Source of the DNA: Zunongwangia profunda SM-A87
Lineage (GTDB): Bacteria; Bacteroidota; Bacteroidia; Flavobacteriales; Flavobacteriaceae
Assembly: GCF_000023465.1 (NCBI RefSeq)
Contig: NC_014041.1
Span: forward strand, 3,959,501 to 4,023,500
Length of the DNA stretch: 64,000 nucleotides
Direction: 5' to 3'
The notes below the pieces were generated by a model that saw nothing but the letters and a program-made list of their open reading frames with translations, ran no database searches and had not been told where the DNA came from. Shown piece after piece: positions 45,278 through 57,230 of this stretch; the first letter of the stretch is position 1, and each line of letters opens with the position of its first letter. A program made the translations under genes and the position numbers.

Positions 45278-47698
45278 CTAGTCATCAGAAAAAACTCGAT
45301 CAATTCTTGCTATTAAATCTTTATAATGATATCTGCTTAAACGATCTGAAGTTGAATATTGCATACGTTGCAACTGCGATTTTAAGCTTTCTAACTCTCC
45401 CCTCATTAAAGCGATAATATCTGTACCAGCAACTTTATTATCTGCTTCTATATTATTTAAATACCCAATCGCTACATCTACATACGCCCGCTGTAGGTTT
45501 CTTCGGTAAGCATCAACCTTTTGTCCGTTATACAATTCGGAAAAAATACCCTTACGTAAATCTTCTAATAATTCCACAACCGCATAATCGCTATTGTGCA
45601 ATTGTTCGTTCTCGATCATTCGCATTAAGCGGTCTTCATTCAGCAAATAATTTAAAACCCTGGATTGCAGATTTTGTACCCGCGCTATCGCTCCACTCGA
45701 TTCAATACGATCTAAAATATCCTTATTTAATAACCAATCTGGAGTGGTAAAGGCATTTTCATTTAAAAACTGTACGGCATTTTTTTGAATGTCATCTGGT
45801 ACCGGTGTATAAATGGTACCTTCCTGATCTGAAGTTTTCCGCGTTTCATAAACTCCTCCCACATTAGTAACAACATGGTAAAGATAACCTCTCCAAAGGC
45901 TAATAAGCTCACCATAAACCTCTTCCAACTCATCGTAAGCATAACCATCCTTTGTAGTCCATTCTATTAAATTAGGTACTACTTTCTTCATATTAGCCAA
46001 GCCATATTCACTGGCTTTTACCTGATCTTTACCTAAACTTTCTCGTTGGGCCTGCGGATCAAAACCACCGTAACCTCCACCAAATTCATACACTGGATCC
46101 CCTGCTTTTTCAAGAATCCATTGATCCAGTTTTTCTTTTTCATCATCAGGAGTATCAGCGTCAGGCAAGTAACGATAGCCCCAATTAATAGCATACAAAT
46201 CGTAAGGTCCCATCATTCTAATATAGCGCACCCCTTTATCTTCTGGCTGGGCTACATAATTTACCCTGGCGTAATCCATTATCGATGGTGTAAGACCGTA
46301 TTTTTGAGTAAACTCCGCTGAGCGTAGAGAATCTGTAGGATAAGCTGCACTGGCTTTCATATTATGAGGTAATCCTAAAGCATGACCTACTTCATGGGCA
46401 ATAACCATTCGCATCATCTCTCCTATTTCTTCTTCTGGAGTATCTAATGTACGGGCATTTGGATTTTGGGCTCCTGCCTCTATCATAAACCTATTTCTGT
46501 AAGAGCGTAAATGATTATGGTACCAAATAATATCACTTTCAATAATTTCACCTGTTCTGGGATCTACAACAGATGGCCCTACCGCATTACGGGTAGTACT
46601 GGCGACATAACGAACTACGGAGTATCTTACATCCTCTGGACTAAAATCTGGATCTTCTTCTTTAGTAGGAGGATCCTTGGCTATAATTGCATTTTTAAAA
46701 CCTGCGGTTTCAAAAGCTTTATTCCAATCTTCGATTCCTTGTTTAAAATACGGCCTCCAGCGCTTGGGGGTTGCAGGATCCAAATAATAAACAATGGGCT
46801 TTAACGGTTCCACCAGCTCGCCATTTTTATAGGCTTCTATATCTTTAGGAATCAGTCTCCATTTTCTGATAATCTGGTAATCATCAGATTTTAAAGCCTC
46901 CGAATCATAATCATATTTCCCGATCGTAAACCATCCTACGCGATAATCTGCAATTCGGGGCATCATTTTATCCTCAGGTAGCAACACCATAGATTGATTC
47001 ATTAATATAGAAATAGTCCCGGCCTGTCCTCTTTCCGGTGGCGTTTCAGCTTCATAGGTCATTACATGCCTTACTTCAACATTTTGAGGAAAAGAATGAA
47101 CTTCATCGATATAAGATCTACTTTTATCAAGACGTTTTACTTTATATCTTTTTCTGTAAGAAGCATTCATCCCATTAATAGCCGCCACCTCATCTTCAAA
47201 TAACCCGGTAACATCAACCACATAAGCACTACTGTCTGCCTTCATGGTTTCGATTTTAGTACTATACAGAATAGGTTCAAAATTATTGGCTTGTACAGAT
47301 TTATAGATGGGTGACTCTTCGTTGCTCTGGTTTTCAAAACTCATCACCTTAATATCTACATTTTTACCCCGTTTATTCCAACGTACCACCTGTTCATTTA
47401 CTTTAGAACCGGCATTTATATAGCCACCACCATATCCCGAAGGGACTTTAGCGATCCTGCTCACCCATAACAAATCCTTATTAAAAAGAGAATCAGGAAT
47501 TTCAAAATAAAGTTTATCATCTACCCTATGGGTAGTAAACAATCCTTTATCTGATATTGCTGCAGGGGTAATTACTTTGTTGTAGGGTTTAAAATCTCCT
47601 TTCTTTTCAGTTTCAGGAGCTTTAACGATGGGGTTCGAAGTTTTACAGCCTACACTTAAAGCTGCCAACACTCCCATTACAAGTACTTTTTTAATCAT
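45278..47698 (-). CDS. zinc-dependent metalloprotease lipoprotein (DUF5117/DUF4953 type)
   Basis: 806 aa with lipobox MIKKVLVMGVLAALSVGC. The N-terminal part contains blocks of the DUF5118/5117 regions (LFTTHRVDDKLYFEIPDSLF, DLLWVSRIAKVPSG). The catalytic zinc motif is HEVGHALGLPHN near residue 436, with the met-turn-like SIMDYARVNYVAQP behind it, giving a metzincin-like layout. It is thus an exported, outer-membrane-anchored protease. Substrate unknown. It has its own terminator and no obvious operon partner. Confidence 0.9.
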   Translation of the reverse strand: MIKKVLVMGVLAALSVGCKTSNPIVKAPETEKKGDFKPYNKVITPAAISDKGLFTTHRVDDKLYFEIPDSLFNKDLLWVSRIAKVPSGYGGGYINAGSKVNEQVVRWNKRGKNVDIKVMSFENQSNEESPIYKSVQANNFEPILYSTKIETMKADSSAYVVDVTGLFEDEVAAINGMNASYRKRYKVKRLDKSRSYIDEVHSFPQNVEVRHVMTYEAETPPERGQAGTISILMNQSMVLLPEDKMMPRIADYRVGWFTIGKYDYDSEALKSDDYQIIRKWRLIPKDIEAYKNGELVEPLKPIVYYLDPATPKRWRPYFKQGIEDWNKAFETAGFKNAIIAKDPPTKEEDPDFSPEDVRYSVVRYVASTTRNAVGPSVVDPRTGEIIESDIIWYHNHLRSYRNRFMIEAGAQNPNARTLDTPEEEIGEMMRMVIAHEVGHALGLPHNMKASAAYPTDSLRSAEFTQKYGLTPSIMDYARVNYVAQPEDKGVRYIRMMGPYDLYAINWGYRYLPDADTPDDEKEKLDQWILEKAGDPVYEFGGGYGGFDPQAQRESLGKDQVKASEYGLANMKKVVPNLIEWTTKDGYAYDELEEVYGELISLWRGYLYHVVTNVGGVYETRKTSDQEGTIYTPVPDDIQKNAVQFLNENAFTTPDWLLNKDILDRIESSGAIARVQNLQSRVLNYLLNEDRLMRMIENEQLHNSDYAVVELLEDLRKGIFSELYNGQKVDAYRRNLQRAYVDVAIGYLNNIEADNKVAGTDIIALMRGELESLKSQLQRMQYSTSDRLSRYHYKDLIARIDRVFSDD

Positions 47699-47804
47699 GA
47701 AGTTTTGAATTTGATCACAAGATAAGGAAAGCTTCTAAATTGAATAAATAGCCGAAACGATGATTATTATAAATTAAAGAATCTATAATTAATGCCCCCT
47801 CTTT

Positions 47805-48941
47805 TTAAAAATTTGATTTTATTTTGAAATCACTATCACCGGCTTTCACTTTTTCAATAAATGCCTGCATGGCGTCTGTAAGCAATAATTGATTTTGATC
47901 ATTCCAAAATTCATCCTCATATCTTGTTTTTACTTTGAAGATGTCTTTATCTGCCCTAACATTTCTTTTTACACCGAAATCTGAAAAATGATCACTGCTT
48001 AAATATTTAATACGCTGCACATAATTATAAATCTTATTTTCATATTTACATTCTAAAACAGCTTGTTGAGTGCTTTTATATAAAACATAACTCCCATTGG
48101 GAAGTCTATCGTAGAAAGAATGAATAATATTTGATATTGTACGACTCTGGGTATTATGATTTGGTTCAAACTTAGCATCAGACATATCCATTTTTATATA
48201 GCATTCTTCAAAGGCATAGGTTTGCGTATTGATAATAAGATAAGCTTCAGAATCGCTTTTACTTGACTTTACCTGAAGTTTTACCAGTCCATCACCATAA
48301 TTTTTTAATTCGGCTTTAGTACTATCGGCCAAACTTATCACTAAAGTAGAAAGATCAAAATAGGTTTCAAAAGAGGGAAATATAAATTCAATATCATCTT
48401 CTCTAATTTCTGCTTTTCTCAGATTCTCAATTTCTAAGGTATAATTTTTTTTAGGTCGTGCATTGTTTTTTAGATCTCCCAATAGTCTTTGCCGTTCTAA
48501 TTTTCCGTTTACATCTACCAATTTAGTGATATTCCCATCCCTTGCCACCATCGCTCGCAAGAAAAAGCGTTCTTTATAAGGACGTATAGAGTAATTATCG
48601 TCCAGGTGATCGATCATCTTTTTATAAATATCTTGATCTAATAAATGAACCTCATCCAAATTTTCGGCAGATTGCTTTAAATAAATAGTATCATTCTTTA
48701 AGGCTGAAATTGAAAAGCTTTTAGGTTCATACCCCAATCTATTGAACTTAATCATATCTCGATGGGTTTTGAATGCAAAATGCCCATCGCTATTAGTAGA
48801 TGTATAATTTTGATCATTATAGACATCTACAAATTCTAATGGTTTCTTAGTCTCAGCATCTAAAACAATAGCTCGAATTTCAGATTGAGCCCGAATTTGA
48901 GAAGACCATAGCAATATAAATAAAAGATAATAACGTATCAT
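47805..48941 (-). CDS. secreted protein with carboxypeptidase-like regulatory domain
   Basis: 378 aa with signal peptide MIRYYLLFILLWSSQIRAQ. An N-terminal CarboxypepD_reg-like module (IRAIVLDAETKKPLEFVDVY, NSDGHFAFKTH) is followed by a beta-rich region of unknown kind with repeated Tyr and Phe, but too short for a TonB-dependent barrel. Such proteins are common in Flavobacteriaceae as periplasmic or outer-membrane associated factors. Function unknown. Confidence 0.75.
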   Translation of the reverse strand: MIRYYLLFILLWSSQIRAQSEIRAIVLDAETKKPLEFVDVYNDQNYTSTNSDGHFAFKTHRDMIKFNRLGYEPKSFSISALKNDTIYLKQSAENLDEVHLLDQDIYKKMIDHLDDNYSIRPYKERFFLRAMVARDGNITKLVDVNGKLERQRLLGDLKNNARPKKNYTLEIENLRKAEIREDDIEFIFPSFETYFDLSTLVISLADSTKAELKNYGDGLVKLQVKSSKSDSEAYLIINTQTYAFEECYIKMDMSDAKFEPNHNTQSRTISNIIHSFYDRLPNGSYVLYKSTQQAVLECKYENKIYNYVQRIKYLSSDHFSDFGVKRNVRADKDIFKVKTRYEDEFWNDQNQLLLTDAMQAFIEKVKAGDSDFKIKSNF

Positions 48942-49229
48942 AAAACATAACGTTTATCGGTAAAAATAATGATTTTCAACCTCTCTTTGTTTTATGAACT
49001 CAATTATTCCTCGGATAAAAAAACATATTAAATTTATTACATATTATTAAGATATTTTCACCAATAACTTATAATTCGCTATTTTTAAGTGGTATTTTTA
49101 ACTATTTGACACTTCTATATTCGATAACTATAAATACCATATTTAAAACAATAGTTTTTTACTATTGAAATTAAATAAAACATAGTGTTTCATTATATAT
49201 TTTTAACCAGCTATTAATTAAAATCATAA

Positions 49230-51485
<2,256 letters not shown>

Positions 51486-51504
51486 AATACAGATTAAAAT
51501 GTCG

Positions 51505-51538
51505 AAAAGCAGCTTTTAAAAAGGCTGCTTTTTTTTTG
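51505..51538 (+). terminator. terminator of katG
   Basis: Stem AAAAGCAGC / GCTGCTTTT with 10-base loop and a T8 run. Confidence 0.85.
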
Positions 51539-51547
51539 AATAAAATA

Positions 51548-51832
51548 CTACTTTCCTTTATTTATTTTGATTACCTGAGGACGATACTCTTGACTATCCA
51601 TTCTTTCCAATCTACCATTTTTAAAATAATAGTAACCGGTTCTTTCCCATTCATATCCATAAACTACTTTATAAACCGTATACTCTTTGTCCATTGCCAC
51701 AAGCTGTTCATATTTGGCGATATCTTTAAATTCCTCTAAAGACATTCCAATTTTTATAGCCGGAGCTTTATAGGCATAACAAGAAAGTAAAAACGAAGAA
51801 ACTATAATGGCCAGGCAAGTATTTTTAAACAT
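51548..51832 (-). CDS. small lipoprotein
   Basis: 94 aa. Signal MFKNTCLAIIVSSFLLSC, then a compact region with GMSLEEFKDIAKYEQLVA and YYFKNGRLERMDSQ. This is the layout of SmpA/BamE-like or DUF3192-type small lipoproteins (GMSxxEF then FxNGxL), but similarity is too weak for a name. Convergent with katG. Confidence 0.65.
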   Translation of the reverse strand: MFKNTCLAIIVSSFLLSCYAYKAPAIKIGMSLEEFKDIAKYEQLVAMDKEYTVYKVVYGYEWERTGYYYFKNGRLERMDSQEYRPQVIKINKGK

Positions 51833-52391
51833 AAGTTTGGTTTATTTTTTCCAAATACAAAAATTCAGCCAAAAATATATTAGAAAGGATTTAAAAATCT
51901 GACTAAAAGTGGGACGCATTAAAATAGGGTCCAGGATCATTTAAATATGGGAACAGCGAAACTCATTTAAACATCTCTAATCTATTAAATTAGCACTAAT
52001 AAGAGCAAAGCTCTTTCTCGTTTGAAACATCTACATGTAAAATATCTTAAATCCAGAAATTTTCATCGCTTTGATAGGTACTGATATGCCGATCTACTTT
52101 CAAGATAAAACCAAAAATGAATAAAAAAAACTGCAAGCCTAAAAAATAGCGAATGGTCTGCATTAAATAAGTATTAAGATAAGGGAATATAGAAGACGAA
52201 ACGAATATATCAATTTAAGATTATTATAAAATCATTGCGACTATAAATAACCTGTACCCAGCATGTAAACAATAAATACTTTCACCCTAAAATGTTAAAA
52301 TAAAACTAAAAACATAACCTTTAACACTAAAAAATAGCATCACCCCAACAACAATATTAAATTGATACTCTTAACCACTTAAATTATTATT
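51833..52391. other. gene-poor region
   Basis: Apart from one possible small membrane peptide frame at 52047-52163 I see no gene, RNA or repeat. AT-rich, with scattered stops in all frames. Confidence 0.5.
52047..52163 (-). CDS. possible small membrane peptide
   Basis: 38 codons from ATG 52163: one hydrophobic helix (LGLQFFLFIFGFILK) with a polar tail DRHISTYQSDENF. There is no family match and no clear promoter. It may be chance or the stub of a lost gene. Confidence 0.25.
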   Translation of the reverse strand: MQTIRYFLGLQFFLFIFGFILKVDRHISTYQSDENFWI

Positions 52392-52658
52392 ATGAGAAAA
52401 TTATTTTTATCCGTCTTTGCATGTGCTTCTTTATTATTTGGAAGCACTTTAGTCTCTAATGCAGAAACCAAATCTTCAGCGGCCACATTACTGCCTCCCC
52501 TGTTCCAAAATTGCGACCAAGCCAATGACTTTTTGGCTAGCATTCGTGAAAACCCAGAAAATTACGCGCCATATCTCTATTATTATACAATAGATTACTT
52601 AGAGAATAATGATTGTCCTTATGCAACATCGCCAAACCCTTATATTTTAGTTCCCTAA
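52392..52658 (+). CDS. small secreted hypothetical protein
   Basis: 88 aa with signal peptide MRKLFLSVFACASLLFGSTLVSNA. The mature part of about 64 residues has two cysteines (FQNCDQAND and NNDCPYAT) that could form a disulfide, and a Tyr-rich stretch YAPYLYYYTIDYL. Not recognised. A near-perfect long palindrome follows the stop codon. Confidence 0.6.
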   Translation: MRKLFLSVFACASLLFGSTLVSNAETKSSAATLLPPLFQNCDQANDFLASIRENPENYAPYLYYYTIDYLENNDCPYATSPNPYILVP

Positions 52659-52671
52659 AATTTAAATCTCT

Positions 52672-52721
52672 TTTTAATTTATAGAAAACAGTTAATATTA
52701 ACGGTTTTCTATAAATTAAAA
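52672..52721. terminator. 50-bp near-perfect palindrome after the small secreted-protein gene
   Basis: Eighteen perfect pairs (52672-52689 with 52704-52721), one A/G mismatch, then an inner palindrome GTTAATATTAAC. It may work as a terminator, though no long T-run follows on the plus strand. Confidence 0.55.
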
Positions 52722-52811
52722 GACCATAATCAATCCTTCAAATTAGAAATAAAAGAAACCGATTACGATAAAATAAGGTCTTTTCAAAAAACCAGCAAAA
52801 CATCATCCAGT

Positions 52812-53720
52812 CTAAAAACGATAATCATCATATATAGCGCGCTCTGAAACCATGTCCGCTATTCCCTGAAAAATATTTAGTGGATATTCCGCCTAACGGT
52901 TACATAAATACAAATATCACTCTTTTCCATACACAATATAAATTCGGCAATTATAACCGTCATCTTTATACTTTTGAAATTCTTCGTTTCTAATTCCCAA
53001 CAGTCTTTCGAGCACATAATTGTTTGGCTTATATTTTTCGATTAATGCAGTCGTCTGCTTATGTATTTTTTCATCGTACGAGGCTATAGCACCTATGGTT
53101 GTTCCTTAAAAGTTTCTCTACATATCCTAAATAAATTTCATCAAGCTTATCTCCGCGTTCTATCGATAGTCCCTTTGCAGTTTCATAGGCTCCTTTTACC
53201 ATTTACCAGACAACTGGGATACTTCTTTAAAATCATCGCTTGTCCTTTCCAGTTAAGCCTGAAGCGTTATTCCAAGATTTTTATGCGCTTTTAAAGTTTC
53301 TTTATACACCTCCAGAATACTATCGGTTCGGTCAGTGACTGCCATACTGATAATAACTTCCTGATTCATTTTACCGCCTCTTCACAAATGGCTTTTAAGT
53401 TCTGCATTGCCGTTCTTTCGAGATAAGCAAACCAATATGTGATAGATCTAAAGAAATAGAAGAATGTAGATGATTTTTTTAACTGCCCTGGCAAAATTCA
53501 TAAATTCAGCGGTCGCTTCGTTAGCATCTTTTTCATTCCATTCCTGAACCGACAAGAGCGTTTCCTTTATCGTTTCCCCACCAATATATCGATTCGCTGC
53601 TTTCTTTAAAACCTTAAATACGACTTCATTATTTAATATAAAATTTTTCGCTTCTTCATTTAAGGCTGCTTTTTTCAGGCTATCTGCCCCAAGCCTTAAT
53701 AAGTTTTATTCATGTTTCAT
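52812..53720 (-). pseudogene. decayed proline dehydrogenase gene
   Basis: Several frames encode pieces of a short proline dehydrogenase in the right order: NNEVVFKVLKKAANRYIGGE, then ISLDLSHIGLLISKE, NQEVIISMAVTDRTDSILE, YDEKIHKQTTALIEKYKPNN, YVLERLLGIRNEEFQKYKDD, and a C-terminus YLYLCNR-stop-AEYPLNIFQ. There are a stop near the start, frameshifts, an internal deletion after VQEWN, and in-frame stops replacing a Trp and a Leu near the end. The enzyme would oxidise proline to pyrroline-5-carboxylate. It is clearly non-functional here. Confidence 0.85.
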
Positions 53721-53782
53721 GACACTTGAATATTTTATGGGATTATACTTTTTAAAAACCGATTTAAAATCGCCTAATACCT

Positions 53783-54367
53783 CTATTTATTGTTCTTCCC
53801 TAATTGCTCTATTTTGGACAAATATTTTTTTCTGAATTCCTCACTCGAACTCTTTATAGGAGCGATATAACTAACTTTAACCGGATTGACTCCACAAAAC
53901 TGAAGGGTTCCTTTTTTAAACTGATTCAGCGCCGGACTTTTCATAAAAAGACGATCATACCACTTTGGCGTATCGGCCGTCATGATGATCCTTGCTGTTT
54001 TCCCTTTTAATAGCTTTTTGGGGACCGACTTTCCCGGTTCATAATCAAACATAATTCCGGGTAAAAAAGTCCGATCAATAAAACCTTTCATCAGCGCAGG
54101 ATAACCATACCACCACATCGGGAATACCCATACCAAATGATCTGCCGCTTTAATTTTTTCTATGGAAGACAAAAGATCTGGCTCTAAACTTACCCGCTTA
54201 CGATAACCGAATTGCAGATTGGGATTAAAATCCAATTCCCGAATATTAAGTAAGTTTACTGAGGCATTGGACTCTTTCGCACCTTTTTGGTAAGCTGCTG
54301 CCAATGCACTATTAAAACTTTCCTGATCTGGGTGCCCGTTTATAATTAAAACCTGTTTATTTTTCAT
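53783..54367 (-). CDS. flavodoxin-fold NAD(P)H oxidoreductase
   Basis: About 194 aa from ATG 54367. Family: NQO1/KefF-like quinone reductases. N-terminus KQVLIINGHPDQESFN (flavin phosphate), then AADHLVWVFPMWWYGYPALMKGFIDRTFLPG, the defining block, and KTARIIMTADTP. It transfers electrons from NAD(P)H to quinones or nitroaromatics. The Crp-like regulator gene lies directly upstream, 63 bases away, and may control it. Confidence 0.92.
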   Translation of the reverse strand: MKNKQVLIINGHPDQESFNSALAAAYQKGAKESNASVNLLNIRELDFNPNLQFGYRKRVSLEPDLLSSIEKIKAADHLVWVFPMWWYGYPALMKGFIDRTFLPGIMFDYEPGKSVPKKLLKGKTARIIMTADTPKWYDRLFMKSPALNQFKKGTLQFCGVNPVKVSYIAPIKSSSEEFRKKYLSKIEQLGKNNK

Positions 54368-54430
54368 ATCCTTCTTTCTTTGATGCAATACTACAGACAT
54401 CAGGAAAGTGTAGAAAGGACAAATGTCTAA

Positions 54431-55003
54431 TTATGAAAGTTGACTTCGAAGCCTACTTAAATGTCTTTGCGTGATCCCAAGGTAAGAGGCAATATACTTT
54501 AAAGGCACCTGCTGAATGATTTCTGGATGGTTGGCTATTAAATCGGCATAACGTTTTTCGGCAGATACCATTTGCAGCATCAATAAGCGTTCTTCCATTA
54601 AAACATAGGATTGTTCCGTAAAATGATTTGAAAACTTAAGCCATCCGTAACTAGAACGTATTAATTCCTGATACTGCTTTTTTTGTATCACTAATACCTC
54701 AACATCAGTTAAGGCCTGAATATATTCGAATGTCTTTTTCCCTGTAAGAAAAGAAGAATAGGCCGTAATAAATGTATTAGGAAAAGTTAAACAATAAGTA
54801 ACCTCTTCATCCTTGCTGGAAAAATAGTAGTTTCTAAGCGTCCCGGAACTTATAAAAGCGATCCAGTCGCAAGTTTTCCCGGCTTCTATAAGCAGTTCAT
54901 TTTTCTTGTAAAATTTAGGAGTAAAAACCGCTAAACCTCTTTCTATATCATCTTCCGATAAATCATTAAAAGATCTAAAAATTTTTTCCAGCATTTCTTT
55001 CAT
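54431..55003 (-). CDS. Crp/Fnr-type transcriptional regulator
   Basis: About 190 aa from ATG 55003; a TTG 36 bases upstream is less likely. Cyclic-nucleotide-binding-like fold (LLIEAGKTCDWIAFISSGTLRNYYF, EEVTYCLTFPNTFITAYSSF) with a C-terminal helix-turn-helix (VPLKYIASYLGITQRHLSRLR). The cNMP-contacting residues are not conserved, as in many Bacteroidota members of this group. Likely regulates the reductase gene next to it. Confidence 0.87.
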   Translation of the reverse strand: MKEMLEKIFRSFNDLSEDDIERGLAVFTPKFYKKNELLIEAGKTCDWIAFISSGTLRNYYFSSKDEEVTYCLTFPNTFITAYSSFLTGKKTFEYIQALTDVEVLVIQKKQYQELIRSSYGWLKFSNHFTEQSYVLMEERLLMLQMVSAEKRYADLIANHPEIIQQVPLKYIASYLGITQRHLSRLRSQLS

Positions 55004-55124
55004 CCTGATGGTATTTCGGTTAACACGAACCTTTTTCAACTACTCTTTAGTGGTTTAAGCACATGTTTTTATGAGCCTCGCCATCTGAATTTTCAATAAT
55101 TATTTATTCTCCTATTTATATACA

Positions 55125-55667
55125 TTAAAATCGATAACCTAATTTAATCCCATAGCGAATAAGCTGGTCGTGATCCGTTTTATCAGCATTAAAAAGTTGT
55201 CTTCCATAACCAAAATTAAATTCAAAAATAAATCCACTTTTCGTAATCCATTTGCTACCTAGCCCTATACCTAGAGATAAATCATACACATCTGGATTTT
55301 CAGTATATGTGAGCGGCTCTTCAGTATCATAGACTTCTTTACCGTCAATTGAACTGAACGTTCCAAAACCTTCCAGGAAAAACCCTGCTGCATATTTCTT
55401 ACCAAAATACCTTCTGTAATAAGGTGTAAGGGAATAATTCATATCCTCATCAATTTTGTCCGTAAACATATAAAGACCTGAAACCCCTAAAGATGATTTA
55501 CTATTTAAATTCCTCTCATAAACTGCTTCAACTGATCCACTAATTAAAGGTTGAATTATATCAACTTTTATTTCGTTTTGTTTCTTATACTGATTGCTCG
55601 TACCATTCTGCGCATTAGTAGCAAAAAATGAAAATAACAATGCTAAAATAAATAGGGATTTTTTCAT
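55125..55667 (-). CDS. DUF3575-like outer membrane beta-barrel protein
   Basis: 180 aa with signal MKKSLFILALLFSFFATNA. Beta-barrel of about eight strands (VDIIQPLISGSVEAVYERNL; YYRRYFG; SLGIGLGSKW; FEFNFGYGRQLF) ending in aromatic YRF, as required for outer-membrane insertion. Role unknown. Confidence 0.8.
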   Translation of the reverse strand: MKKSLFILALLFSFFATNAQNGTSNQYKKQNEIKVDIIQPLISGSVEAVYERNLNSKSSLGVSGLYMFTDKIDEDMNYSLTPYYRRYFGKKYAAGFFLEGFGTFSSIDGKEVYDTEEPLTYTENPDVYDLSLGIGLGSKWITKSGFIFEFNFGYGRQLFNADKTDHDQLIRYGIKLGYRF

Positions 55668-55754
55668 AAGTATGATTTAAATTATTTGAAGGCAAATTTC
55701 AAATATCGTGGATTAGAAAATGTTCCAAAAGCTTAAAATTCTATAAATTGGGAC

Positions 55755-56891
55755 TTATTTTACTGAGTTCTTATACTCATTTGGTGTCTGACCAGTAACT
55801 TTTTTAAAGGCTTTGTAAAAAGTAGTTTTCGAAGTAAACCCAGCTTCTAATCCTATGGCCAACAAACTATAGTTTTCATATTCAGGATTTGAAATCATTT
55901 CCTTTACAGCCTCAACTCGATATTGATTGATGTAAAAAGCAAAGTTGTCCCCTGTTACCGTGTTTATAATTTGTGAAACATATCCTGTACTTATACCTAG
56001 TTTTTGAGCAACTTTTTCTCTATTTAATGTATTATCGGTATAAATGTGATCATCTTTGCAAAGTATTTCTAGTTTTTGAAAATAAAGATTATCTGCCGTC
56101 ATAGATTCCCTATATGCTGCTGGCTCACTATTTTCTACAAATTCCTTATTGGTATACGAAAGAGCTAAATCTTTATTCAGAAAATTATGAATTGCATCTT
56201 TGTTTTTGGCTAGTTTGCATTTATAAATACCTATATAGGCTGTCCAATGAACTATCAAGGTAGCAGCTATCGCTAGTACATTCATAGTAGAAGAAATATC
56301 ATATTGAAAAAATAAGCCGGCTAGGCAGGTCATAAGCCAAGCAAATAACAATGTAGAAACAATTGTCAATAAAGTAATTATCCACTTTTTTTCCTGTGAA
56401 TTTTCTAAATATCTTATCATAAAATAAGAGTACAGCGGCAGGAATGGAATAAAAATAATGGCTAAAATAAGATGAATCAAACCGAGTATTTCGATTAGAT
56501 CAATACCAGGCCCAGGAATGGTATAAAGCCCTGTAACGCGATCAAGATCGTATGCAATATTAAGGATAGCAGAATAGGCAAATGGAATAAAATACAAATA
56601 TCCTTTTTGTATACTTTTCACAGTATCATCAATCCTGTTTATCACAAACAGGAATAGGAAAGCAGGGATTAGAAACACCCACTCGATGTGCTCAATAAAG
56701 CGCAGCATAGGATAAAAACTAGATGCTTTTTCGATTTCAAAAACATGATTCAATAAAATAATTGAAAGCGTAAATATCAGATATGCCAGATATTTATTTG
56801 AATTACTATTGAATAAGGAAGACTTTAAAATAAGTAAGCCCAGAACAATCCCCTGAAATATTGCAATATTTAAAAACGTTGTATAAATCAA
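55755..56891 (-). CDS. membrane-bound AraC-family regulator
   Basis: 378 aa. Seven hydrophobic helices (residues about 5-225, e.g. FQGIVLGLLILKSSLF, YLAYLIFTLSIILLNHVF) are followed by a linker and an AraC DNA-binding domain with two helix-turn-helices: KLGISTGYVSQIINTVTGDN and GFTSKTTFYKAFKKVTGQTPNEY. Translation appears to start at TTG 56891, because no ATG lies before the first helix. Signal unknown. Confidence 0.88.
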   Translation of the reverse strand: MIYTTFLNIAIFQGIVLGLLILKSSLFNSNSNKYLAYLIFTLSIILLNHVFEIEKASSFYPMLRFIEHIEWVFLIPAFLFLFVINRIDDTVKSIQKGYLYFIPFAYSAILNIAYDLDRVTGLYTIPGPGIDLIEILGLIHLILAIIFIPFLPLYSYFMIRYLENSQEKKWIITLLTIVSTLLFAWLMTCLAGLFFQYDISSTMNVLAIAATLIVHWTAYIGIYKCKLAKNKDAIHNFLNKDLALSYTNKEFVENSEPAAYRESMTADNLYFQKLEILCKDDHIYTDNTLNREKVAQKLGISTGYVSQIINTVTGDNFAFYINQYRVEAVKEMISNPEYENYSLLAIGLEAGFTSKTTFYKAFKKVTGQTPNEYKNSVK

Positions 56892-57122
56892 ATTTTAATA
56901 GAAAAGTTTTTTGAGATTTGTGTGGAAATATTATTCTTTAATCGGTAGCTAATTTAAGTCGAATTGACAAAACGAGCATATTTTATACTATGACTTCCTT
57001 AGAAGATTAAGAAATGATTAAATCAAATAATCCATTTTTAGCTTCAAATTTATTCCAGAAACTAATTATAAATCTAGATAAGTAACTAAAAATCAAAAAA
57101 CATAAAAAAAGCTATTATTTAA
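56892..57122. other. intergenic, no gene seen
   Basis: AT-rich spacer between the AraC gene and the truncated tRNA. The sequence just left of 57123 does not match the region left of the intact tRNA-Leu. Confidence 0.5.
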
Positions 57123-57203
57123 GGAGCGGGACTTGAACCCGCACGAACGTTGCTGTTCATTGGATTTTAAGTCCAACGTGTCTACCAATTCCACCATCCG
57201 AGC
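57123..57203 (-). pseudogene. truncated tRNA-Leu(UAA)
   Basis: Same as the intact tRNA-Leu at 58985-59070 from base 1 through the first three bases of the 3' acceptor strand. The last four acceptor bases and the discriminator are replaced by unrelated TTAAA, so base pairs 1-4 of the acceptor stem cannot form. Predicted non-functional. Confidence 0.85.
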
Positions 57204-57230
57204 ATAACATTATATATACTGAGCGAAAAA
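57123..57230. repeat. left 108-bp direct repeat (tRNA-Leu region)
   Basis: Matches 58990-59097 with one difference (C/T at 57208). It contains a tRNA-Leu body, the spacer and the 3' acceptor strand of tRNA-Gly. Confidence 0.9.

Noticed and set aside
53061..53294. Plus-strand frame of 77 codons
   Set aside because: It lies opposite the decayed proline dehydrogenase gene and has no own evidence.
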